This document shows, one piece after another, positions 18,264 through 25,702 of a stretch of DNA of 64,000 nucleotides. A model generated the notes under the pieces. It did not search any database. It saw nothing but the letters and a program-made list of their open reading frames with translations, and was not told the origin of the DNA. Source of the DNA: Erythrobacter dokdonensis DSW-74 (GTDB taxonomy: Bacteria; Pseudomonadota; Alphaproteobacteria; Sphingomonadales; Sphingomonadaceae); the NCBI RefSeq assembly GCF_001677335.1, contig NZ_LZYB01000004.1, positions 124,001-188,000 on the forward strand. Direction: 5' to 3'. How positions within the stretch are numbered: position 1 is the first letter of the stretch; the number at the start of each line of letters is the position of its first letter. Both the position numbers and the translations under genes were made by a program.

Positions 18264-19364
18264 ATGAATCGCGTACGGGTCGCAATCGTAGGCGTGGGCA
18301 ACTGTGCCTGCTCCTTGGTACAAGGTGGTGCCTTTTACAGGCGCACCAAGTCAAGCGGCGGCTTGATGCATGAATTTGTCGGCCCTTACCAAGTAAGCGA
18401 CGTTGATTTCGTGCTCGGGATCGATGTTGATCGCCGCAAGGTAGGCAAGCATCTTGTGGAGGCAATTTTCGCTGCGCCGAACAATACACAATTCTTCGAG
18501 ACCGACATTGCCCCGACCAATGCGAAGGTCATCATGGGGCGCCTGCTGGACGGCGTAGCCGCGCATATGGTCGAAGCGGGCGAGCGTGGCTTCCAGCCGG
18601 CCTCGCAGCCCGAAGCTACCCAGCAGGACATCGTTGACGCGCTGCGGCGCGAGAGGGTCGATGTACTGATCAACTTCCTGCCCGTCGGATCGCAACAGGC
18701 GAGCGAATTCTACATGGAATGCGCACTCGATGCGGGCGTCGGCGTAGTCAATGCAATCCCTGTTTTCATCGCCAGCGATGCAGGGTGGGAGACGCGTTTC
18801 CGCCAGCGCGGATTGCCGATCGTCGGAGATGACATCAAGGCTCAGGTCGGGGCGACGATCATTCACCGGATGCTCTCCAGCCTGTTCTCGGCCCGCGGCG
18901 TTACGGTAGACCGTACCTACCAGCTCAACACCGGCGGCAATACCGACTTCATGAACATGCTCGATCGCGAGCGGCTGACCCACAAGAAGCTGTCCAAGAC
19001 CGAAGCGGTCCAGGCAGCCCTCGCGGAACGGCTGGCGGACGAGAACATTCGCATCGGTCCGTCGGAATACGTGCCATGGCAAAAGGACAACAAGATCTGC
19101 TTCCTGCGTCTCGAAGGGACGCAGTGGGGCGGAGTGCCGATGAACCTCGAACTGCGCCTGTCGGTCGAAGACAGCCCCAACGCCGCCGCCTGCGCAATGG
19201 ACGCGATCCGCTTCTGCAAACTCGCGCGCGACCGTGGTGAAGGCGGCGCGCTGATCGCCGAAAGCGCCTACTTCTGCAAGCACCCCCCGCAGCAGATGGC
19301 AGAGGATGCCGCGGTCACGCTGCTCGATGCACGTGCCACACCTCAGCTGGATGCAGCCGAATAG
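18264..19364 (+). CDS. Inositol-3-phosphate (myo-inositol-1-phosphate) synthase
   Basis: A 366-residue NAD-dependent isomerase that converts glucose 6-phosphate to inositol phosphate, the first committed step of inositol synthesis. It is the short prokaryotic type: the N-terminal Rossmann motif is VRVAIVGVGNCACSLVQG, and conserved catalytic-domain segments are DVLINFLPVGSQQASEFY, the VGDDIKAQVGATIIHR block with an active-site lysine, and the NTGGNTDFMNM stretch. It heads a run of same-strand genes reaching at least 32915. In this setting inositol phosphate probably feeds CDP-inositol formation by the next gene rather than osmolyte storage. Confidence 0.95.
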   Translation: MNRVRVAIVGVGNCACSLVQGGAFYRRTKSSGGLMHEFVGPYQVSDVDFVLGIDVDRRKVGKHLVEAIFAAPNNTQFFETDIAPTNAKVIMGRLLDGVAAHMVEAGERGFQPASQPEATQQDIVDALRRERVDVLINFLPVGSQQASEFYMECALDAGVGVVNAIPVFIASDAGWETRFRQRGLPIVGDDIKAQVGATIIHRMLSSLFSARGVTVDRTYQLNTGGNTDFMNMLDRERLTHKKLSKTEAVQAALAERLADENIRIGPSEYVPWQKDNKICFLRLEGTQWGGVPMNLELRLSVEDSPNAAACAMDAIRFCKLARDRGEGGALIAESAYFCKHPPQQMAEDAAVTLLDARATPQLDAAE

Positions 19365-19425
19365 GGAGGCCCGCAAACCGAACGCCGCAATTTTTCTCAG
19401 CCCCATGCTTCAGGTCTCCTCTTCC

Positions 19426-20187
19426 ATGAAAGCGCTCATCCTCGCCGCCGGTTATGGCAGTCGCCTTGCAATGGCAGGCAGCCCACCGAAGCCGCTCGTC
19501 AAGGTGGCGGGGCGCAGCCTGCTTGAATGGTCGGTGCATCAGGCTGCAGCGGCGGGCATCGCCCACGCGGTGGTCGTCACCGGCCACCGCGCCGAGGAGA
19601 TCGAGGCGCGCCTTCCGGGCATCGCCTACCGCACCGGGGTCACGCTTGAGCCCTGTCGTCTCTCCGACTGGTCGCGGCCCAACGGCCATTCGGTGCTCGC
19701 CGGAGCCGCAAGGATTTCGGGCAACTACCTCCTGATGATGGCCGATCACCTGTTCGCCACTGGTCTGCTGGCCCGGCTGGTCGAAGGCATGGATCGCCAG
19801 CACGGCGCGGCACTGGCGATCGATCGGAATATCGCAGGGCCGGCGATCGATCCCGAGGATGCAACCTGGGTGCGCTGCCGCGCCAATGGCAAGATCGCGC
19901 GGATCGGCAAGCAGCTTGCCAGTTACGATGCAGTCGATTGCGGTGCATTCATCGCCACCCCCGATCTTGCAGCAGCGATTGCCGCAGCAATCGCGGAAGG
20001 TGCCGCGGGAAGCCTGTCGGAAGGCATGCAGCGACTCGCGGATGACGGCGCGGCAGAAACCGTGGATGTAACAGGCAACTGGTGGATCGATGTAGACGAA
20101 CCACGGATGCTGGCCCTTGCTGAACGCGCGGCGCCGACGTTCCTTTCACTCGCTGGCGGAATGGTTGACCAAAGGGCGGTTGCATGA
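19426..20187 (+). CDS. Sugar/inositol-phosphate nucleotidyltransferase
   Basis: A 253-residue NTP-transferase fold protein, probably CTP:inositol-1-phosphate cytidylyltransferase. The signature loop is LAAGYGSRLA, followed by SPPKPLVKVAGRSLLEW, which supplies the conserved lysine. A metal-binding aspartate is seen in LLMMADHLFATG; a DH at this place is typical of the inositol-phosphate cytidylyltransferases. Near the end, GNWWIDVDEP is the usual acidic product-side motif. The inositol assignment rests mainly on position right after the inositol-phosphate synthase; a sugar-1-phosphate is the alternative. The ATG at 19405 would add seven residues. Its stop overlaps the next start (ATGA). Confidence 0.82.
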   Translation: MKALILAAGYGSRLAMAGSPPKPLVKVAGRSLLEWSVHQAAAAGIAHAVVVTGHRAEEIEARLPGIAYRTGVTLEPCRLSDWSRPNGHSVLAGAARISGNYLLMMADHLFATGLLARLVEGMDRQHGAALAIDRNIAGPAIDPEDATWVRCRANGKIARIGKQLASYDAVDCGAFIATPDLAAAIAAAIAEGAAGSLSEGMQRLADDGAAETVDVTGNWWIDVDEPRMLALAERAAPTFLSLAGGMVDQRAVA

Positions 20188-21428
20188 CGGTTGCGCAGCC
20201 GCTCCTGCTCGACTGCACCCGGATGGTGGCGCATCGCTGGTCGCGGCGGATGCCGACCGGGATTGACCGTGTGTGCGAGGCCTATCTCGCTCATTTCGGA
20301 CCGCAGGCGCAGGCTGTTGTGCAATTGCGCGGCCGCGCGCGGGTATTGACGCCGAGCCAATCGCAAGCCCTGTTCGCGATGCTTGACGGCCCGCGCAGCG
20401 CCTTCCGGCGTCGCTTTGCCGGACTGGCAGCGATGCTCGGCACAGGCGCGCGCGGGCGGACCGACGTTACAGGTGCGATCTATCTCAATGTCTCACATAC
20501 CGATTTCGATCTCGACAGTCATCGCGACTGGCTCAGCAACACCCGTGTGCGTCCGGTCTATCTGTTGCATGACCTGATTCCGATCGAACACCCGCACTTT
20601 ACCACCCCGCGCAAGACCAGTCGCCATGCAGGGCGGGTACGCCGCGCGCTTGATGCGGCAAGCGGGATCATCGCCAATTCGCATACTACCGCGGATGCGA
20701 TCGCCGCCTTCGCCATGAGCGAGGGTATCACGCCCCCGCCGATCCTCGGAGCGCCGCTGGGCGCGCCGTACCTGCCCGTTCCGGCCGCTCGCACAACAGT
20801 GCAGCGGCAGGCCAGCTTCGTGTGCATCAGCACGATCGAGCACAGGAAGAACCACATGCTGCTGCTCGATGTTTGGAAGCGCTTGATCGCCAAGATGAGC
20901 GAGGCTGCGCCGCGGCTCGCACTGATCGGGCGCTGGGGTGTCGGAGCCGAAGCGGTGCGCAGCCGCTATCTCGCGGATCCGCAGCTGCAGCGCTTCGTCT
21001 CGATCCATAGCGACTGCTCCGATAGCGAGCTCGCCGGCCACCTGCGCAGCGCCAGCGCGCTGCTCGCACCCTCGCGTGCCGAAGGTTTCGGACTGCCGGT
21101 GGTCGAGGCGCTGACGCTTGGTGTGCCGGTGATCGCGAGCGACCTCCCCGCCTTCCGCGAAGTCGGTGGCTCGATACCCACTTTCCTCGATCCATCCGCG
21201 CCCGAGGCATGGCTGGAACGTATCCGGGAATTCGCCAGCAATGGTCCGGAGCGACAACGCCAGCTCGCCGCGCTGCGATCCTATCGCGCGCCCCGATGGC
21301 GCGACCATTTCGGTCTTGTCGAAGACTGGTTGGCGAGCCTGCCGGAGGGATCCGGAGCGTCGGTCCATGTCCATCACCGCAGCGCGGGCATAGCGATGCC
21401 GTCCGCACTTGCAGGAGCTGCATCATGA
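20184..21428 (+). CDS. Glycosyltransferase family 4-like protein
   Basis: A 414-residue GT-B glycosyltransferase. Its N-terminal half resembles a mannosyl/rhamnosyl-transferase acceptor domain (RMPTGIDRVCEAYL, PVYLLHDLIPIEHPHF). The donor half has FVCISTIEHRKNH and the nucleotide-sugar site PSRAEGFGLPVVEALTLGVPVI. The STIExRKNH segment recurs in the large TPR glycosyltransferase at 25699, suggesting related donor domains. ATGA overlaps link it to both neighbours, so it is in the same operon as the exporter. Sugar specificity is unknown. Confidence 0.9.
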   Translation: MTVAQPLLLDCTRMVAHRWSRRMPTGIDRVCEAYLAHFGPQAQAVVQLRGRARVLTPSQSQALFAMLDGPRSAFRRRFAGLAAMLGTGARGRTDVTGAIYLNVSHTDFDLDSHRDWLSNTRVRPVYLLHDLIPIEHPHFTTPRKTSRHAGRVRRALDAASGIIANSHTTADAIAAFAMSEGITPPPILGAPLGAPYLPVPAARTTVQRQASFVCISTIEHRKNHMLLLDVWKRLIAKMSEAAPRLALIGRWGVGAEAVRSRYLADPQLQRFVSIHSDCSDSELAGHLRSASALLAPSRAEGFGLPVVEALTLGVPVIASDLPAFREVGGSIPTFLDPSAPEAWLERIREFASNGPERQRQLAALRSYRAPRWRDHFGLVEDWLASLPEGSGASVHVHHRSAGIAMPSALAGAAS

Positions 21429-22600
21429 CCCGGATGGACCCTATTGCCGAACAACTGGGGCTGGGTCACGGACCGGCAACCGTCGCCGAGGACCCACCGC
21501 GCAGCCTGCTGGCTCGGCTACGGGCGATCAACCCGCTGTTTGCCGGGATGGTCATAGCGCCGACCGTTATCGCGAGCCTCTATTTCGGGCTGCTCGCCAA
21601 TGACGTCTATGTCTCGGAAAGCCGCTTCATCGTGCGCAGCCCGGAAAAGCCCAATCTCTCGCCGCTTGGCATGGTGCTCGGCGGCAGCGGGCTTGTAGGG
21701 GCGAGCGAGGAAAGCGAGGCGGTGACCGAATTCCTCGGCTCGCGCCAAGCGCTGCAAACGGTCAATCAGGACGATTACATCACCCGCGCCTGGGGCAATT
21801 CCTCGATTTTCCTGATGGACCGGTTCGGCGGGCTCGGCTCGGATACCGGTGAAGACCTGTTCGAATACTACCTCGGCAAGGTCACGGCGGAAGATTCCAC
21901 CACGACCATGGTGACCGTGCTCACAGTCAAATCCTTCGATCCGCAGAGCGCGCAGGTGATCAACCGGCGGCTGCTCGAACAATCGGAGGTGCTGGTTAAC
22001 GAGCTGTCCGACCGCGCGCGGCGCGATGCGATTGCCTTTGCCGAAGCGGAACTCGGCCGCGCCCGCCAGGAAGCACAGTCGGCAGCAGTAGCGCTCGCCG
22101 CCTTCCGGGACCGCGAAGGCGTGATTGACCCCGAATTGCAGGCCAGCGCCGGACTGCAGATGATCGGCAAGCTGCAGGACCAGCTGATCGCCGCACAGAC
22201 CCAGCTGCTGCAGATGCAGACCTATACTCCGCAGGCCTCGCAGATCCCCTATCTGCGCACCCAGATCCGAAATCTCGAACGCGAGATCGCCGATCAAACC
22301 GCGCAGCTCGCAGGCGGACGAGGCTCTCTGTCGGCAGCATCGGCGCGCTATCAGGAGCTGGCGCTCGCATCGGAATATGCCGAAAAGCGCCTCGCGATCG
22401 CGCTTTCGGCCTATCAGGACGCTCAGGCCGAGGCGCGCCGCAAGCAGGCCTATGTCGAACGGATCTCCAATCCAAGCCTGCCCGACGATGCCGCCTATCC
22501 GCGCCGCCTGCGCAGCATTCTCGCCACCTTCGTGCTCGGCCTGCTGGCATGGGGCGTTGCCTCGATGCTGCTGGTCGGTATCCGGGAGCACAAGGACTGA
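21425..22600 (+). CDS. Capsule polysaccharide export inner-membrane protein (KpsE/CtrB type)
   Basis: A 391-residue polysaccharide co-polymerase-like protein of ABC-dependent capsule export, spanning the periplasm between the KpsMT transporter and the outer-membrane KpsD protein. It has an N-terminal TM helix (FAGMVIAPTVIASLYFGLLA), a Wzz-like beta region (DVYVSESRFIVRSPEKPN), a long coiled coil (about residues 190-340) and a C-terminal TM helix (ILATFVLGLLAWGVASMLL). The C-terminal kinase domain of Wzc proteins is absent. It starts inside an ATGA overlap with the upstream glycosyltransferase and is followed after two bases by the permease. Confidence 0.9.
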   Translation: MTRMDPIAEQLGLGHGPATVAEDPPRSLLARLRAINPLFAGMVIAPTVIASLYFGLLANDVYVSESRFIVRSPEKPNLSPLGMVLGGSGLVGASEESEAVTEFLGSRQALQTVNQDDYITRAWGNSSIFLMDRFGGLGSDTGEDLFEYYLGKVTAEDSTTTMVTVLTVKSFDPQSAQVINRRLLEQSEVLVNELSDRARRDAIAFAEAELGRARQEAQSAAVALAAFRDREGVIDPELQASAGLQMIGKLQDQLIAAQTQLLQMQTYTPQASQIPYLRTQIRNLEREIADQTAQLAGGRGSLSAASARYQELALASEYAEKRLAIALSAYQDAQAEARRKQAYVERISNPSLPDDAAYPRRLRSILATFVLGLLAWGVASMLLVGIREHKD

Positions 22601-22602
22601 GC

Positions 22603-23400
22603 ATGGCGAGCGCCGCACAGCCATCGCTGGCCGCAAGCCTCAAGATTCAGCGCCGTGTGCTGGCCGCGCTGCTCGTGCGTGAGCTACTGACCCGATACGG
22701 GCGACACAATATCGGCTTCCTGTGGCTGTTCGTCGAACCGATGATGTTCACGCTCGGAGTGACGGCACTGTGGACGGCGACCAAATCGGCGCATGGCAGC
22801 GACCTGCCGATCGTCGCCTTCGCGCTCACCGGCTATTCCAGCGTGCTGCTGTGGCGCAACATGCCCGGTCGCTGCATCGGCGCGCTCGAGGCCAATCTCT
22901 CTTTGATGTACCACCGCAATATCCGCGCGCTGGATATCTACATGGCGCGGATCATGATCGAGTTTTCGGGCGCGACAATCTCGTTCTTCACACTCGCGCT
23001 GGTGTTCATTCTCAGCGGCTGGCTCGACCCGCCGGAGGATTTCCTCACGGTTGCGGCCGGGTGGATGATGATCGCATGGTTCGGCGCCGTGCTGGCGATC
23101 ACGCTGGGCGCGCTGAGCCACGAATACGAGCTGGTGGACAAGTTCTGGCACCCGGCATCCTATCTGCTGTTTCCGCTTTCGGGGGCCGCGTTTCTGGTGT
23201 CGGCGCTGCCACCTTTCGCGCGCGAGATCGTGCTCTACATTCCGATGGTGCACGGGGTGGAGATGATCCGCGAGGGCTTTTTCGGCTCCAAGGTCCAGGC
23301 AATCTACGATCCCGGCTACGTCCTGGCCTGCTCGCTGGTGTTGTCGGTCGCGGCACTGATCCTGGTGCGCTGGGTCGAGAAACGGCTGACCCCGCAATGA
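22603..23400 (+). CDS. ABC-2 type capsule polysaccharide permease (KpsM type)
   Basis: A 265-residue inner-membrane permease forming the channel of the capsule ABC exporter. About six TM helices are visible. Family features include the N-terminal amphipathic region (ALLVRELLTRYGRHNIGFLW) leading to FVEPMMFTLGV, the MPGRCIGALEANLSLMYHRN loop, and the late YIPMVHGVEMIREGFFG segment. The stop overlaps the ATPase start by four bases (ATGA), the usual KpsM-KpsT arrangement. Together with the KpsE-like and KpsD-like proteins it completes a group 2/3 capsule export system; KpsC and KpsS homologues are not in the window. Confidence 0.92.
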   Translation: MASAAQPSLAASLKIQRRVLAALLVRELLTRYGRHNIGFLWLFVEPMMFTLGVTALWTATKSAHGSDLPIVAFALTGYSSVLLWRNMPGRCIGALEANLSLMYHRNIRALDIYMARIMIEFSGATISFFTLALVFILSGWLDPPEDFLTVAAGWMMIAWFGAVLAITLGALSHEYELVDKFWHPASYLLFPLSGAAFLVSALPPFAREIVLYIPMVHGVEMIREGFFGSKVQAIYDPGYVLACSLVLSVAALILVRWVEKRLTPQ

Positions 23401-24812
23401 TCGCCGTCGAGAACATCTCCAAGGATTACCGCACCCGCACCGGCCCTCGGCGCGTACTCGACAATGTCAACTTCACTCTGCACAAGGGCGAGCGGCTCGG
23501 GGTGCTGGGCCGCAACGGGGCAGGCAAGTCGACCCTTATCCGGTTGGTAAGCGGGGCCGAACGGCCAACATCGGGCCAGATCACACGCGGCATGTCGGTA
23601 TCCTGGCCGCTCGCCTTCGGCGGTGCGTTCCAATCGCAGCTGACCGGGGTCGACAATGTCCGCTTCATCAGTCGCCTTTACGCGCAGGATCCGGAGCACA
23701 ATCTCGCCTTCATCGAGGAATTCGCCGAGTTGGGCCAATATCTGCGCGAACCGGTGATGACCTATTCTTCGGGGATGCGCGCGCGCCTCGCCTTCGCGAT
23801 CTCGATGATCATTGAGTTCGACTGCTTCCTGATCGACGAAATCGCCTCGGTCGGCGACGCCCGCTTCCACGAGCGCTGCAATTACGAGCTGTTCGACAAG
23901 CGCGGCGACCGGGCGATGATGATCATCTCTCACGATCCGGGCTATCTGCGCGACCATTGCAACCGTTTCGCCGTGCTCGATGCCGGGCGCTTGACCGCCT
24001 TCGACGACTTCGAGACCGCACATGACCATTTCCTCGCCCAGATGCGGGTGCGTGAGCCGGTCCGGGCCGTGGCCCAGCCCTTCTCGCGGCGCATGGCAGC
24101 GATCGATTCCCTGCGCCGCGTCGCGCATGAGGACGAGCATTTCATGGCGCTGGTGCGGCAGGCTGATGCCGCTCGCGACCGGCATGACTGGGCTGCAGCC
24201 GAAGCAAGCTATGCCGCCGCACTGAGCCTGCACCCCTACGAGCGCAGCTACTGGGTGCAGCTTGGCCACGTGACGCGCGAACAGGGACGGATGGTGCGGG
24301 CCGAGATCGCTTACCGTACCGCATGTGCCTTCGGAGAGTCGGTGCGTGTATTGGAGCCTTTCATCGCAGCGGTCGAACAGCCGGGCAAAGCCGCACCTGC
24401 GATCCCCGTGGCGGCGCCTGATGGTGGCGAGACCCGGCGGCAGCCGCCCGGTTACCCCGATCTGGCCGTTCTGGCGGCTCTGGCTCAAGGGCGCGACCGG
24501 CTGGGCGACGACGAGGCGCTCGCACTGATGCGGCGGCAAGACGGCATAGAGGATGTGCTAGCGCATATGCTGGACGATCCGAGTACGACCGCATCCGGAG
24601 CGGCCCTGCCCGGTGGCATCGCGGTGGTTCCTGGTGATGCCCCGCTGCGCATTGAATGGCGCGAGGATCTGGCCAGGCTTGCAGGTGCGCGGCAGGAAGA
24701 GCTTGATGCGGCGCTGGCGCGGGGCGATGAACTCTTTCATGCGCTGCGCCGCTCGGGCGGGCTCGATGGTTGGGCCGTGCCCGCCGCCAGCCGGGCAGAG
24801 GCCAGCGCATGA
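23397..24812 (+). CDS. Capsule export ABC ATPase (KpsT type) with C-terminal TPR-like extension
   Basis: A 471-residue protein, twice the usual KpsT length of about 220. Residues 1-220 are a complete ABC ATPase: Walker A GRNGAGKST (38-46), the signature loop around SSGM (124-127), Walker B FLIDE (144-148) and the switch histidine in ISHD (179). After a linker, residues 253-315 form a TPR-like helical pair (ADAARDRHDWAAAEASYAAA, then SYWVQLGHVTREQGR). The rest to 471 is Ala-rich and unassigned. The TPR segment closely resembles residues 28-70 of the large glycosyltransferase two genes on. ATGA overlaps on both sides place it firmly in the operon. Confidence 0.93.
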   Translation: MIAVENISKDYRTRTGPRRVLDNVNFTLHKGERLGVLGRNGAGKSTLIRLVSGAERPTSGQITRGMSVSWPLAFGGAFQSQLTGVDNVRFISRLYAQDPEHNLAFIEEFAELGQYLREPVMTYSSGMRARLAFAISMIIEFDCFLIDEIASVGDARFHERCNYELFDKRGDRAMMIISHDPGYLRDHCNRFAVLDAGRLTAFDDFETAHDHFLAQMRVREPVRAVAQPFSRRMAAIDSLRRVAHEDEHFMALVRQADAARDRHDWAAAEASYAAALSLHPYERSYWVQLGHVTREQGRMVRAEIAYRTACAFGESVRVLEPFIAAVEQPGKAAPAIPVAAPDGGETRRQPPGYPDLAVLAALAQGRDRLGDDEALALMRRQDGIEDVLAHMLDDPSTTASGAALPGGIAVVPGDAPLRIEWREDLARLAGARQEELDAALARGDELFHALRRSGGLDGWAVPAASRAEASA

Positions 24813-25702
24813 GCAATCTCCGCTCGATCCTGCTCCGCCAAGATCGGCCGGCTGCCGAGGAATATTTTACCTCGCGCACCCGCAGCCAATATCTCGGAAG
24901 AGGCACGCTGCTGTGTCAGGTGCTGGGCGGACTAAAGCTGTTCGCGATCGGCGATGACATCGGTTTCTCGCCGCACATGATCTTCGAGGGTTACTGGGAA
25001 TTTTGGCTTACTCGTCATTTTGCCGAGGTGATCCACCCGGGTGACACGGTGATCGATATCGGCGCGAACCTTGGTTATTATACTCTGCTCGCCGCTGACC
25101 TGGTCGGGCCGGAGGGTCAAGTCATCGCGATTGAGCCCAATCCGGAGGTGTTTCGTCATCTTTCGGCCAGCATCGCGGTCAACGGCTTTGCGCCGCGCAC
25201 AAATGCCCGCAATGTCGCGCTGGCAGGACCGGGCGAAACCGGCAAGCGGGCTTTCTTCGTGCCTGCAGGCGACCCGAAGAACGGCCGCTTCATCGGAGAT
25301 ACGGAAGAACCCGAGCGATTGGCGGGCCATGGGACGGTCAGCGAAGTCGCGTTGGGCCGGATCGATCCCGACGCCTTCGAACGGGTCGATTTCGTCAAGA
25401 TCGATGTCGAGGGCGCCGAACTTGCCGTGCTCGAGCATCTGCGCCCCGTGTTGGACAAGTTCCAGCCCAAGGTGGTGTGCGAAATCAATTTCAGCCGTGG
25501 CTATGGCTGGGACGAGGTCGTGTCCGCATTTGGCACCGATGCACTCGGCTTCCTCGACTTCGACAGCACCGTGAAGCCTTTCACGCGCGACATGGCCGAA
25601 ACCCTCCAGCCGGGAGAAGATTGGCTAGTGTGCGTTGATTTTGCGCATACCCGCCAACACGTAACACCCTCGGAAATGGCAGCTCAGGGAGACGGCACAT
25701 GA
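24809..25702 (+). CDS. FkbM family methyltransferase
   Basis: A 297-residue class I SAM-dependent methyltransferase of the FkbM family, which usually O-methylates sugars or polyketides. Motif I is VIDIGANLGYYTLLAADLVG, motif II the acidic IAIEPNPEVF, and the family's C-terminal FVKIDVEGAELAVLEHL is present. Cytoplasmic; no TM. Coupled by ATGA overlap to the KpsT-like gene before it and the TPR glycosyltransferase after it, so it probably methylates the exported glycan or its lipid-linked precursor, perhaps as a chain-end cap. That role is inferred. Confidence 0.9.
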   Translation: MSNLRSILLRQDRPAAEEYFTSRTRSQYLGRGTLLCQVLGGLKLFAIGDDIGFSPHMIFEGYWEFWLTRHFAEVIHPGDTVIDIGANLGYYTLLAADLVGPEGQVIAIEPNPEVFRHLSASIAVNGFAPRTNARNVALAGPGETGKRAFFVPAGDPKNGRFIGDTEEPERLAGHGTVSEVALGRIDPDAFERVDFVKIDVEGAELAVLEHLRPVLDKFQPKVVCEINFSRGYGWDEVVSAFGTDALGFLDFDSTVKPFTRDMAETLQPGEDWLVCVDFAHTRQHVTPSEMAAQGDGT

